In this document: piece by piece, positions 9,338 to 17,810 of the stretch | How positions within the stretch are numbered: position 1 is the stretch's first letter | Layout of the letters: every line of letters starts with the position of its first letter | Source: Paraburkholderia adhaesiva | Lineage (GTDB): Bacteria > Pseudomonadota > Gammaproteobacteria > Burkholderiales > Burkholderiaceae | DNA length: 64,000 nucleotides | Assembly: GCF_021390575.1 (NCBI RefSeq) | Contig: NZ_JAJEJQ010000003.1 | Location: 674,001-738,000, forward strand | Direction: 5' to 3' | The notes under the pieces: generated by a model | What the model was told of the DNA's origin: nothing | The model's input: the letters and a program-made list of their open reading frames with translations, nothing else | The model's database searches: none | Made by a program: the position numbers and the translations under genes

Positions 9338-9730
9338 TCACTGGTGCACTGGCTTACTGCCTTCGCATTCGGCGGGCATGCTGCCTTTGCCGCTATTCTT
9401 TAGCGTCAATGTGAGTCGGCTTCCCCGGTTTGCCGTGAGGATCTGGCCGTAACTGACGGTCGGGATGAATTGAATATCTGGGGCAACGGCTATGGGAGGG
9501 TTCTTCGAACCGTCCACGGTCAGATCGAACTCTACGGTGATCGAGTCGAAAGTAACGCCCTGGCCCTGTCCTCGTGCCGCCTCATCCTTTTTGAAATCGC
9601 AAAGCCCTTCCAGGACACTCCGCAAAGCAGTGGAAATGTCGACTGGCTTTCCAGGCGGAATGGGCGGCGTGTTGCAGCCAGCCACCACAAACGGCAAAGC
9701 AATCAGGAATGGAGAGAGAAGGGCACGCAT
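9338..9730 (-). CDS. Lipoprotein, unknown
   Basis: 130 residues with a lipoprotein signal: hydrophobic stretch LLSPFLIALPFVVAGC, Cys about residue 19 in lipobox VAGC. The mature part is predicted to contain beta strands (TFDSITVEFDLTVDG; SRLTLTLKN) and has two further Cys. GGAGAA lies 4-5 bases before ATG 9730. No family recognised. It is convergent with terC and divergent from sulP, whose upstream region it shares. Confidence 0.65.
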   Translation of the reverse strand: MRALLSPFLIALPFVVAGCNTPPIPPGKPVDISTALRSVLEGLCDFKKDEAARGQGQGVTFDSITVEFDLTVDGSKNPPIAVAPDIQFIPTVSYGQILTANRGSRLTLTLKNSGKGSMPAECEGSKPVHQ

Positions 9731-9936
9731 TCAGTTCTCCTGCTGAGTCACCTACGACAGTCCGTGTGTCCTGATGGCGCCAACGTCGAGGATGGCGCCA
9801 GGCACTCGATGGAATGACATTGACCGCATGACGTTCCGATACGCTTGCCGAACACGCGTTGGCCATTCTGAGTCTAGGACACTCATGAAAAAGGAACAAC
9901 GTCTCTTCGGCAGATCGGCGACGTTGCCAGCGGATA

Positions 9937-9948
9937 GGACCAAGGTCC
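9937..9948. promoter_or_regulatory. GGAC-N4-GTCC box, copy 3
   Basis: GGACCAAGGTCC, a near-perfect palindrome, between the lipoprotein gene (starts 9730, minus) and the SulP gene (starts 10120, plus). Half-sites match copies 1, 2 and the copy at 26099. Confidence 0.35.
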
Positions 9949-10119
9949 GATTTCATGCCGACGCTTAATGTGGTCTTGTCGGGAGAGTCGGGATCGGTTC
10001 GAACGGCCGTTCAAGCCATCGTAGCCATCGGTGCACGCGGGGCTTCACTATCAGGAAACGCGAGAACCCTCATCCGCCTGATGGACCCTTCCCGACCCAC
10101 CGTCGGGAGAACGAGCACG

Positions 10120-11880
10120 ATGACCGAAGAGCAGTTTCCCGCCGCAAGCGCCGTCGATAACGCGCCCGCCAGAGGCTGGCGCACGACACTGGCCGCATAT
10201 CAATGGCTGAGGCACTACAGGCTGCAGTGGCTTTTGTCCGATCTCGTGGCCGGGGTGACGCTCGCCGCCTATGGCATTCCCGTCTCGCTGGCCTATGCGA
10301 CACTCGCTGGGTTGCCGGCTCAATACGGCATCTATTGCTATCTGGTCGGAGGAATTTTTTACGCGCTGTTCGGTTCGTCGCGGCAGCTCGCAATCGGCCC
10401 CACGTCGGCAATTTCGATGCTCATTGGCGCGACGGTGGTGGACATGGCAGACGGCAATCCTGAGCGGTTCGCGTCCATCGCCTCGTTGACTGCGATACTG
10501 ATCGCAGCCATGTGCCTGCTCGGGTGGATCCTGCGGCTAAGCTCGCTCGTCAACTTCATCAGCGAAACGATACTGCTTGGTTTCAAAGCCGGAGCGGCGC
10601 TGACGATTGCACTGACTCAACTGCCGAAGCTGTTCGGCGTCAAAGGAGGCGGGGAGCAGTATTTCGAACGTATCGCAATTCTGGCCGGGCAGCTTCCTGA
10701 CACTCATGTTGTCGTGCTGGCGTTCGGGCTTGGCGCGCTGGGCCTGCTGCTCCTCGGCGAGAAATATTTTCCAGGGCGCCCAGTCGCCTTGTTTGTGGTG
10801 GCGCTCTCCATCGTTCTGCTGTCGGTGACACCGTTGAGCCGTATGGGATTCACGGTCGTCGGCGCCTTGCCCAGTGGCCTGCCCGATTTTCATTTGCCTT
10901 CGATCCATATCCGGGATGTCGATGGCATCGTTTCGCTTGCATTCGCGTGTTTGCTGTTGTCGTACGTGGAAAGCGTATCGGCAGCACGTGCGATCGCACA
11001 AAAGAACGGATATGAAATCGACGCTCGCCAGGAGTTATTGGGAATTGGCGCGGCGAATCTCGCCGCGGGTGTCTTTCACGGGTACCCGGTGGCGGGCGGC
11101 TTGTCGCAATCGTCAGTCAACGACAAAGCAGGCGCCAGGACCCCGCTCGCGCTGGTATTCGCGTCGATCGCGATGGGCCTGTGCCTGATGTTTCTCACGG
11201 GTCTGCTCAGTAACCTGCCCAACGTCGTACTGGCCGCCATCGTGCTCATAGCGGTGAAGGGCCTCATTGACGTTCGCGCGTTGCGTCACGTCTGGTACGC
11301 CAGCCGTCAAGAGTTCCTGGTGTCCATGGTCGCATTCATCGCCGTACTGCTGCTGGGCATTCTTAGCGGGGTGATTTTCGCGGTACTCGCGTCGATGCTG
11401 GTGCTCATCGTGCGCGCCGCGCATCCGCATGTGGCGGTGCTTGGACGCATTCCGGGAACACACCGGTATTCGGACAACCAGCGCCATCCCGAGAATGAGT
11501 CGATACCCGGCGTACTGATGTTCCGCGTAGAGGCTTCGCTGCTTTACTTCAATGCGGACCATGTGCGGGCGACGGTACGGGCGGCAATCCGGTCGGCAAC
11601 GAGCCCGGTCAAGCTGGTGATAGTCGATCTGTCCAATTCCCCGTCGGTGGACATGGCAGGCGCCCGGATGCTGGCCACCTTGCACTCCGACCTCGCCAAG
11701 GCCAGAGGGACTTTGCGGATCGTTGCCGCGCATGGAAGCGTGCGCGATATGCTGCGCGCGGAAGGACTGGATCAGCAGGTTGGCGATATCGGCCGCCGGG
11801 TCTCGGTGGATGACATTATCGAAACGCATTTGCGCAATGTCGATTTGAAGGTCGTGGGATCGGATGATCCGGTGCCGTAA
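10120..11880 (+). CDS. SulP-family anion transporter with STAS domain
   Basis: 586 residues from ATG 10120, chosen because GGGAGA lies 9 bases upstream and because family members start shortly before the first membrane domain. The SulP core covers about residues 30-420, with the signature YGIPVSLAYATLAGLPAQYG; a C-terminal STAS domain (about 445-560) carries NSPSVDMAGARMLATLH. SulP proteins carry sulfate, bicarbonate or dicarboxylates across the inner membrane, with STAS as a regulatory module. The substrate is not evident. It is followed after 50 bp by the VIT1-like gene. Confidence 0.9.
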   Translation: MTEEQFPAASAVDNAPARGWRTTLAAYQWLRHYRLQWLLSDLVAGVTLAAYGIPVSLAYATLAGLPAQYGIYCYLVGGIFYALFGSSRQLAIGPTSAISMLIGATVVDMADGNPERFASIASLTAILIAAMCLLGWILRLSSLVNFISETILLGFKAGAALTIALTQLPKLFGVKGGGEQYFERIAILAGQLPDTHVVVLAFGLGALGLLLLGEKYFPGRPVALFVVALSIVLLSVTPLSRMGFTVVGALPSGLPDFHLPSIHIRDVDGIVSLAFACLLLSYVESVSAARAIAQKNGYEIDARQELLGIGAANLAAGVFHGYPVAGGLSQSSVNDKAGARTPLALVFASIAMGLCLMFLTGLLSNLPNVVLAAIVLIAVKGLIDVRALRHVWYASRQEFLVSMVAFIAVLLLGILSGVIFAVLASMLVLIVRAAHPHVAVLGRIPGTHRYSDNQRHPENESIPGVLMFRVEASLLYFNADHVRATVRAAIRSATSPVKLVIVDLSNSPSVDMAGARMLATLHSDLAKARGTLRIVAAHGSVRDMLRAEGLDQQVGDIGRRVSVDDIIETHLRNVDLKVVGSDDPVP

Positions 11881-11930
11881 ACACGGCCCGGTGGCGGAAC
11901 GTCGGGTTATCAACCTTGAGGCGAGGTCAT

Positions 11931-12611
11931 ATGAACACCACCATGCAAGCCCCGCAAGACAAATCAGATATGCGCAGGCAGGTGCTCAACACCGTCGATC
12001 GCGTGTGCGAACTTTGCTTTGGTCTGTTCATGGCCCTGACGTTCGTCGGCGCCGTCAAGGCAGTCACCGCCGGCGCAGACGAGGGGAACAAGATGTTCTT
12101 CACCGCACTCGGATGCAATCTTGCGTGGGGCCTGGCGGACGCCGTGATGTATCTCGTGCGCACGCTCGCCGATCGCGGACAGCGCCTGAAACTCGTGCAA
12201 ACTGTGCGGCAGGAGCAGGATCAGGCGGTCGCCGTGCGTGCCTTGCGCGAGGCATTGCCGGACAAACTTGAGCCCCTCGTCGAAGACGCTGACCTCGAGC
12301 GGATTCGTGCACGCCTGGCGACCGTGCCGACGCTGCAGCCTCGCGCGAAATACGTTTTCGATGACTTCGTCGGCGCGCTGGGCATTTTTCTGCTTGTTGT
12401 CCTCGGTACCTTTCCGGTCGCGCTGCCGTTTCTAGTCATCCAGGATCTCAGGACGGCACTCATCGCATCACGCGTGCTCACACTCGTGATGCTCTTTATC
12501 GCGGGCTATGCGCTGGGGCGCTACAGTGGTGGTGGGGCGATGAAAGCTGGGTTAACGATGGTTGCGCTTGGCGTTCTTCTGACGATGGCCATCATTGCGC
12601 TGGGCGGGTAA
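11931..12611 (+). CDS. VIT1/CCC1-like membrane protein
   Basis: 226 residues from ATG 11931, which has GAGGCGAGG 5 bases upstream. Membrane segments are seen around 28-48, 60-80, and three near the C terminus (about 145-225). The first helix pair with GCNLAWGLADAVMYL is typical of the VIT1/CCC1 family, which moves Fe2+ or Mn2+ in eukaryotic vacuoles and is of unknown substrate in most bacteria. A soluble charged linker (about 88-140) splits the helices. Same strand as sulP, 50 bp apart, so likely co-transcribed. Confidence 0.65.
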   Translation: MNTTMQAPQDKSDMRRQVLNTVDRVCELCFGLFMALTFVGAVKAVTAGADEGNKMFFTALGCNLAWGLADAVMYLVRTLADRGQRLKLVQTVRQEQDQAVAVRALREALPDKLEPLVEDADLERIRARLATVPTLQPRAKYVFDDFVGALGIFLLVVLGTFPVALPFLVIQDLRTALIASRVLTLVMLFIAGYALGRYSGGGAMKAGLTMVALGVLLTMAIIALGG

Positions 12612-12643
12612 TCGGCGTAGACCGTCGGCCACGCCCACGCCAA

Positions 12644-12680
12644 CGCACGTTGTTGTCGCGTTCAGCGACAACAACGTGCG
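12644..12680. terminator. Perfect 16-bp hairpin between convergent genes
   Basis: A 16-bp perfect stem (12644-12659 with 12665-12680) and a GTTCA loop between the convergent VIT1-like gene and hpnJ. There is no strong T-run, but the position and symmetry suit a shared bidirectional terminator. Confidence 0.6.
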
Positions 12681-12688
12681 CTGATACT

Positions 12689-14110
12689 TCAGGCCTTGCG
12701 GGCCCGAAGAAACTTGAAGAACTCCACGCCTTCCTGCAGGCGCCGTCTCATCATTTCCCAGCTCACCAACATCTCGCGGAGAATTTCCCAGATCTTCGAC
12801 GGCCTGAAATAAAAGCGCTTATAGAACTCCTCGACACCAAGATAGATCTCATCGCACGAAAGATGCGGATAGCCGATAGCTGCCGCCTGGGTGCCAGCTT
12901 CATTAACGAGCGTGATGACCTTGCCGTCATTCAGCCATCCATTCTCGACCGCCTGCTTGTGAAGGACCGTACCCGGATAAGGCGCCGCGAGCGACACCTG
13001 AATCGTGTGCGGGTTGATCTCTTTCGCGTACTGAATCGTCTTCTGGATCGTTTCGTGCGTCTCGCCGGGAAGTCCAAGAATGAACGTGCCGTGGATCTTG
13101 ATTCCAAGCTTGCGGCAATCCTCGCTGAACTGGCGAGCCATATCGGTCCGCAGTCCCTTCTTCACGTTCACGAGGATCTGATCGTCACCCGACTCGTAGC
13201 CGACCAGCAACAACCGCAACCCGTTGTCCTTCATCACCTTGAGGGTTGAATAAGGCACGTTCGCTTTCGCGTTGCACGACCACATTACGCCCAGCTTGCC
13301 AAGGCCGCGCGCAATCTCTTCGGCTCGCGGCCTGAGGTCGGTAAAGGTATCGTCATCGAACATGATCTCCTTGATCTCGGGCATGTTGTCCCGGATCCAC
13401 TTCACTTCTTCGAGGACGTTCTCGACCGAACGTGTGCGATAGCGATGGCCGCCGACCGTGTGCGGCCAGAGACAGAAGGTGCACCTGGATTTGCAGCCGC
13501 GGCCCGTGTAGAGCGATACATAGGGATGCTTGAGGTAGCCGCTGAAATAATTTTTCGACGTCAGGTCGCGCTTGTAAATGGGCGCAACGAACGGCAGCTG
13601 GTCCATGTCTTCGAGAATCGGCCGGGCTTCGTTGTGCGTGATTGACCCATCGGGCAGACGATAGCTGAGGCCGAGAATCGACTCGAACGGAAGACCCTGT
13701 GCGATCTCGCGACACGTGAAGTCGAATTCTTCGCGGCACACAAAATCGAGCGCATCGCTCGCGGTCAGCGAGCCTTGGGGATCGACGGCTACTTTTGCGC
13801 CGACCATGCCGATGAGGATCGACGCTTTACGTTGTTTCAGATGTTCCGCAAATCGAACATCACTGGAGAAGGACGGAGAGCTCGTATGAATGATGACCAG
13901 TTCATATTCCTGGGCAATATCAAGCGTGGTTTCCAGAGAAAGGCCATCTGCGGGAGCGTCCACGAGGCGGCTACCCTCGACCAGTGCTGCGGGCTGGGCG
14001 AGCCACGTCGGATACCAGAACGATTTGATCTCGCGCTTCGTCTGGAACCGTGAGCCCGCTCCGCCATCGAAACCGTCATATGAAGGTGCCTGCAGAAACA
14101 ACGTTTTCAT
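12689..14110 (-). CDS. hpnJ: Hopanoid biosynthesis B12-binding radical SAM protein HpnJ
   Basis: 473 residues. The N-terminal B12-binding-like domain (about 1-170) is followed by a radical SAM core with the cluster motif CKSRCTFC (CX3CX2C, about residues 203-210), then a helical C-terminal part. The start MKTLFLQAPSYDGFDGG and the whole layout match HpnJ, which forms the cyclitol ether head group on bacteriohopane lipids. ATG 14110 has GAGGG 6 bases upstream. Other hpn genes are absent from the window; HpnJ is sometimes found outside the main hpn cluster. A paralogous B12/radical SAM enzyme remains possible. Confidence 0.75.
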   Translation of the reverse strand: MKTLFLQAPSYDGFDGGAGSRFQTKREIKSFWYPTWLAQPAALVEGSRLVDAPADGLSLETTLDIAQEYELVIIHTSSPSFSSDVRFAEHLKQRKASILIGMVGAKVAVDPQGSLTASDALDFVCREEFDFTCREIAQGLPFESILGLSYRLPDGSITHNEARPILEDMDQLPFVAPIYKRDLTSKNYFSGYLKHPYVSLYTGRGCKSRCTFCLWPHTVGGHRYRTRSVENVLEEVKWIRDNMPEIKEIMFDDDTFTDLRPRAEEIARGLGKLGVMWSCNAKANVPYSTLKVMKDNGLRLLLVGYESGDDQILVNVKKGLRTDMARQFSEDCRKLGIKIHGTFILGLPGETHETIQKTIQYAKEINPHTIQVSLAAPYPGTVLHKQAVENGWLNDGKVITLVNEAGTQAAAIGYPHLSCDEIYLGVEEFYKRFYFRPSKIWEILREMLVSWEMMRRRLQEGVEFFKFLRARKA

Positions 14111-14135
14111 GAATGCCCTCGAAAAAATAGTCATC

Positions 14136-14149
14136 CCGACCTGGGTCGG
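14136..14149. promoter_or_regulatory. Small palindrome upstream of hpnJ
   Basis: CCGACC-TG-GGTCGG lies 26 bp upstream of the hpnJ start codon, where an operator or 5' UTR hairpin could act. No known site is recognised. Confidence 0.25.
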
Positions 14150-14644
14150 TGACCTGCAGGAACTCGCCATGTATCGGCGATGTTCTCGAATTGTTTCAAT
14201 GCCTTCAAAAAATTGACACGTGCTGCATAGCGACTGTAGACGCCGTCCTTTCCTGTGTCACCGGGAACGAAAGACGATCAAGGATACTACGTCTTGCTGT
14301 TTCGACTTTGCAAAAAAATTGGCCCTTTAATCCGCTGGTCATTACAAAGATATTACGTTTGACATTTGCAGTTGCATCGATTTCAAGCAGATATTCCGCT
14401 TCATGCTTCCCGCATTTAAGCACGCACTACAGAGCGATTTATGCGCGGCGTGCGTTTCCATCAGCAACTCTTTCTGTGCTATATCTGCGGTGAATTCGTA
14501 GCAGCATTCGCCACGCCCGGTACGGGCGTGCGCAAATGCGCTTGAACCCGTCTGCCGGAGAATCCGATTCGGAACGGGCAGCGACAGTCACGACGCGTAT
14601 CCGCGCGTTCGCAGCGCTCGATGCTCCATAGCGGGAGGCGATGT
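14150..14644. other. AT-richer intergenic region
   Basis: Between divergent hpnJ and a small hypothetical gene. The stretch 14280-14400 is clearly AT-richer than its surroundings and has TTGACA-like words (14213, 14360), so it probably carries promoters, but no paired -10 box is convincing. No gene seen. Confidence 0.4.
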
Positions 14645-14986
14645 ATGACGCTAGTTCACAGCAATGCGGGTGGTGTGCCTGTTGGCGATGGCCAGCACAT
14701 CAGCCCGGCGGAATTCTTGCTGATGGCAGGCTTTCTTGCATACCGGGCGCCACGGGCGCAGGTCGATGCGCGAGCAGCGGCCCGACGCGTTCTCGATGCT
14801 GTTCTCGGGGTAGCGACAGCGCACGGGTTTGCCGATTCAGACGCTCTCGAATCGATGATGGCGAGTGCAGAAAAATCTACACGCGTGTGGAGTCTCGCGG
14901 AGCAGGCCACCGCTGCCGTCGGCGACACGGCCGCTTACCTGCAGGTACTTCGCGGCGCTGGCGTAACGCTGGAAGTGGACCCTTGA
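14645..14986 (+). CDS. Small hypothetical protein
   Basis: 113 residues, alanine-rich and mostly helical in character, no signal peptide or membrane segment. The start ATG 14645 is supported by GGGAGG 7 bases upstream. I recognise no family. It has no close neighbour on the same strand; about 390 bp without a gene follow it. Confidence 0.45.
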   Translation: MTLVHSNAGGVPVGDGQHISPAEFLLMAGFLAYRAPRAQVDARAAARRVLDAVLGVATAHGFADSDALESMMASAEKSTRVWSLAEQATAAVGDTAAYLQVLRGAGVTLEVDP

Positions 14987-15371
14987 TTGCAGCCGTTGGC
15001 GCGGGTCGCGGCTTTTCAACTCGATGCAAAGGGGCCGGGTCCGGAAGTGCCACTCATGGGTTGCCGGTTCCGAGGCCCGAAACGAATGCAGGCCTTTGTG
15101 TCGCGCTTCGGTCCAATACCCCAGCACTCCGCGTTTAAGCGCCATCTGCTCTACGCATCATTTAATCGCGACCCATGCTGAGCCCGTTTTGTCGCGTGGT
15201 GCGAATTCATCGGGCTCGCCCAAAATCAGTCGGTAGATGCCTGAACGATCCACATCATCCGACTCGACTCCTGCCCCGGCAAGTTGACGGCCCATTAGCC
15301 GGAAGCGGCCATCGATTCCGTCACAAAACAGCCTCGTCGATCGTGAGCATGGCAACGCCATCGCCACATTG
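14987..15371. other. Gene-free stretch
   Basis: About 385 bp between the small hypothetical gene and the end of the AraC-type regulator gene. I see no gene, RNA or repeat. Confidence 0.4.
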
Positions 15372-16373
15372 TCATTTCATATGACTATTGCGCCAGTCGC
15401 GCGGCGTCATGCCAAAGCGCGCGCTGAACCAGTTCGTGAATGAACCCTGCTGCGAATAGCCTAACAAGGTGGAAACGCGCCCGATCGGATACCGCGGATT
15501 ATTCATGTAGCGCACCGCCAGCTCGGACCGCACTTCTTCGATTAGGCGCGTGAAGCTCGTATTGGCAAGCCCAAGCTGGCGCTGCATGGTGCGAACGCTC
15601 AGATGCAGATGCGCGGCCACTCGCTCGACGGTGGCCTGCTCGACTGGAAGCAGGAGGTAGATCGCCTTGCGCACTTCGAGCGCGGCGGAGGCGACACCCG
15701 TCGCATTGAGCGAATCGGCGAGGCTCTCTGCGTAACGCACCAGTTCCGGGTCGGCGGCAGGGTTGGGGTAGTCGAGGTCGCCCGCCGCGCATACGAGGCC
15801 GTTGAAGTCGCTGCCGAATTCCAGCGGGCACCCAAAGAAGCGGCGGTGAAACGTGAGGTCTGCCGGCCCCTGATGAACGAAATGAACGGAACGCGGTTTC
15901 CATCGATCGCCGAGCAGGGCGCCGGCGTGGCGTGCGAGCACGCCAACCGCGAGTTCGATTGCCTGATTCGTGCGAACACCCGGATCGACGACGATTTCCT
16001 CGCGGATGGTGACCGTTTCACCCGCATCCTCGATATACACCGCGAGGGCTTCGTTCAGCAGATGCCGGTATTCGACTGCGGCAATCAGCACTTCGCGCAT
16101 CGTGCGCTTGTGCGCGAGCAGAACGTTGATGAGGCCCGTGCCGAACTTCTGCCGTGTCTCGGCCATTTGCAGCGCAAAAGTCGGAGACGATGCCTTTTCG
16201 GCCGTGAGCTCCAGTATCCGGCAGGCCGCTGCAGCGGATATGCGCTCGTCCGGGTTCGCGAGCGCTGCGGCGTCGATCCCGGCCTGCTGCGCAAGTTCGA
16301 CCGGGTTCAGTCCAGAGCGCCGCGCCACGTCGAAATAGCCGCCTAGCGAGCCCGCGCGCACCATCGTTTCCAT
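15372..16373 (-). CDS. AraC-family transcriptional regulator
   Basis: 333 residues from ATG 16373, where GGAGGAG lies 8 bases upstream. The N-terminal part (about 10-200) matches the arabinose-binding-like domain of the OruR/ArgR-type subgroup, and the C-terminal 100 residues form the double helix-turn-helix (VERVAAHLHLSVRTMQRQLG and IGRVSTLLGYSQQGSFTNWF). It is divergent from the BKACE gene and most likely controls it and the following catabolic genes through the repeats at 16453-16506, probably as an activator responding to a pathway substrate. Confidence 0.88.
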   Translation of the reverse strand: METMVRAGSLGGYFDVARRSGLNPVELAQQAGIDAAALANPDERISAAAACRILELTAEKASSPTFALQMAETRQKFGTGLINVLLAHKRTMREVLIAAVEYRHLLNEALAVYIEDAGETVTIREEIVVDPGVRTNQAIELAVGVLARHAGALLGDRWKPRSVHFVHQGPADLTFHRRFFGCPLEFGSDFNGLVCAAGDLDYPNPAADPELVRYAESLADSLNATGVASAALEVRKAIYLLLPVEQATVERVAAHLHLSVRTMQRQLGLANTSFTRLIEEVRSELAVRYMNNPRYPIGRVSTLLGYSQQGSFTNWFSARFGMTPRDWRNSHMK

Positions 16374-16452
16374 CGTTGTGTCTCCTCCACGCATCGTGGT
16401 TTGCCGCGCTTCGCCAGCCGGCAGCAACCGCGCTTTCGCAATTATTGGTGTA

Positions 16453-16506
16453 AACGCCAGGTGGCGTTGGTGTTAACGCTCGGTGGTGTTAACGCCTGGT
16501 GGCGCG
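16453..16506. promoter_or_regulatory. Three 16-bp operator-like repeats
   Basis: AACGCCAGGTGGCGTT (16453), AACGCTCGGTGGTGTT (16475) and AACGCCTGGTGGCGCG (16491). Consensus AACGCYNGGTGGYGTT, with palindromic AACGCC/GGCGTT ends. They sit in the gap between the divergent regulator and BKACE genes, 80 bp from the former and 150 bp from the latter, where AraC-type activators bind direct repeats. Function is inferred from position. Confidence 0.6.
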
Positions 16507-16658
16507 AAAGCCTAAAACGATGGCGTTCATTCACAAAAGTGTAGCGCGGGAACGGCGTATTGTTCCAGCTCAACGGACAACGCAATTCCGGGCGGTATTT
16601 CAAGCGACCAGCTGCGTCGCGAAACGTCGGAATACCGTCACCCATATTGGAGAACACG

Positions 16659-17714
16659 ATGCAATTCCTCGACGACTCGCTGCACCCCGAGAATCAGGAC
16701 AAGGTGGTCATCACGACCGCGCCGTACGGCCCGGAGTGGATGCCCGAAGATTTCCCGGAAGACATTCCGGTGACGATGGAAGAGCAGGTTCAGAAGGCCG
16801 TGGACTGCTACAACGCGGGCGCGACCGTGTTGCATCTGCACGTGCGTGAACTCGACGGGAAGGGCTCCAAGCGCCTCTCCAAGTTTAACGAGCTGATCGC
16901 CGGCGTGCGCGCCGCCGTGCCCGACATGATCATCCAGGTGGGCGGCTCGATCTCGTTCGCCCCGGAAAATGAAGGCCAGGCAGCACAGTGGCTCTCGGAC
17001 GACACGCGCCACATGCTCGCTGACCTCGATCCCAAGCCCGATCAGGTGACGGTGGCGATCAACACCACGCAGATGAACATCATGGAGCTGCTCTATCCGG
17101 AATACCTGGAAGGCACCTCGTTGTCCAACCCTGCGTTCATGGCGGCCTATAGTGAAATGACGGTTCCGGCCGGTCCGGCCTGGGTGGAGGAACACCTGCG
17201 CCGTCTGCAGGCTTCCGGCATCCAGCCGCACTTCCAGCTCACGGGCATTCACGCGCTCGAAACGCTTGATCGCCTCGTGCGCAAGGGCGCGTACAAGGGC
17301 CCGCTGAACCTGACGTGGATTGGCATCGGTGGCGGCTTTGACGGCCCGAACCCGTTCAACTTCTTCAACTTCGTGCACCGCGCACCGGACGGTTGCACGC
17401 TGACCGCCGAGTCGCTGCTGAAGAATGTGCTGCCGTTCAACATGATGGCGATGTCGATGGGCCTGCATCCGCGTTGCGGCATCGAAGACACGATCATCGA
17501 CCAGCACGGCAAGCGCTTCACGTCGGTGCAGCAGATCGAGCAGTGCGTGCGCGTGGCGCGGGAACTGGGCCGCGAGATCGCGACCGGCAAGGAAGCGCGC
17601 GAGATCTATCGCATCGGCGTGCAGTACGACACGATCGATGAGACGCTCGCAGCGAACGGTATGGCGCCGAACCGAAAGCCCGGCGTGAAGAACGTGCCGA
17701 TGTACGCGGCGTAA
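16659..17714 (+). CDS. Beta-keto acid cleavage enzyme (BKACE, DUF849)
   Basis: 351 residues from ATG 16659 (GGAG 8 bases upstream). BKACE enzymes condense a beta-keto acid with acetyl-CoA to give acetoacetate and a new CoA ester, as in lysine fermentation (Kce) and dehydrocarnitine cleavage. The TIM-barrel metal motif HLHVRE (about residues 53-58) and the start VVITTAPYGPEW are present. It is the first structural gene after the divergent regulator. The side-chain-specific substrate residues cannot be judged by eye, so the keto acid is unknown. Confidence 0.85.
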   Translation: MQFLDDSLHPENQDKVVITTAPYGPEWMPEDFPEDIPVTMEEQVQKAVDCYNAGATVLHLHVRELDGKGSKRLSKFNELIAGVRAAVPDMIIQVGGSISFAPENEGQAAQWLSDDTRHMLADLDPKPDQVTVAINTTQMNIMELLYPEYLEGTSLSNPAFMAAYSEMTVPAGPAWVEEHLRRLQASGIQPHFQLTGIHALETLDRLVRKGAYKGPLNLTWIGIGGGFDGPNPFNFFNFVHRAPDGCTLTAESLLKNVLPFNMMAMSMGLHPRCGIEDTIIDQHGKRFTSVQQIEQCVRVARELGREIATGKEAREIYRIGVQYDTIDETLAANGMAPNRKPGVKNVPMYAA

Positions 17715-17810
17715 TGCGCTGCTGACGACCCGGCCAGCATCGACAATCGGCCGCATTTTTTCCGGCGGCCCATACCGCCCGACCACGAGCGGAATCTAAG
17801 GAGACGACAT

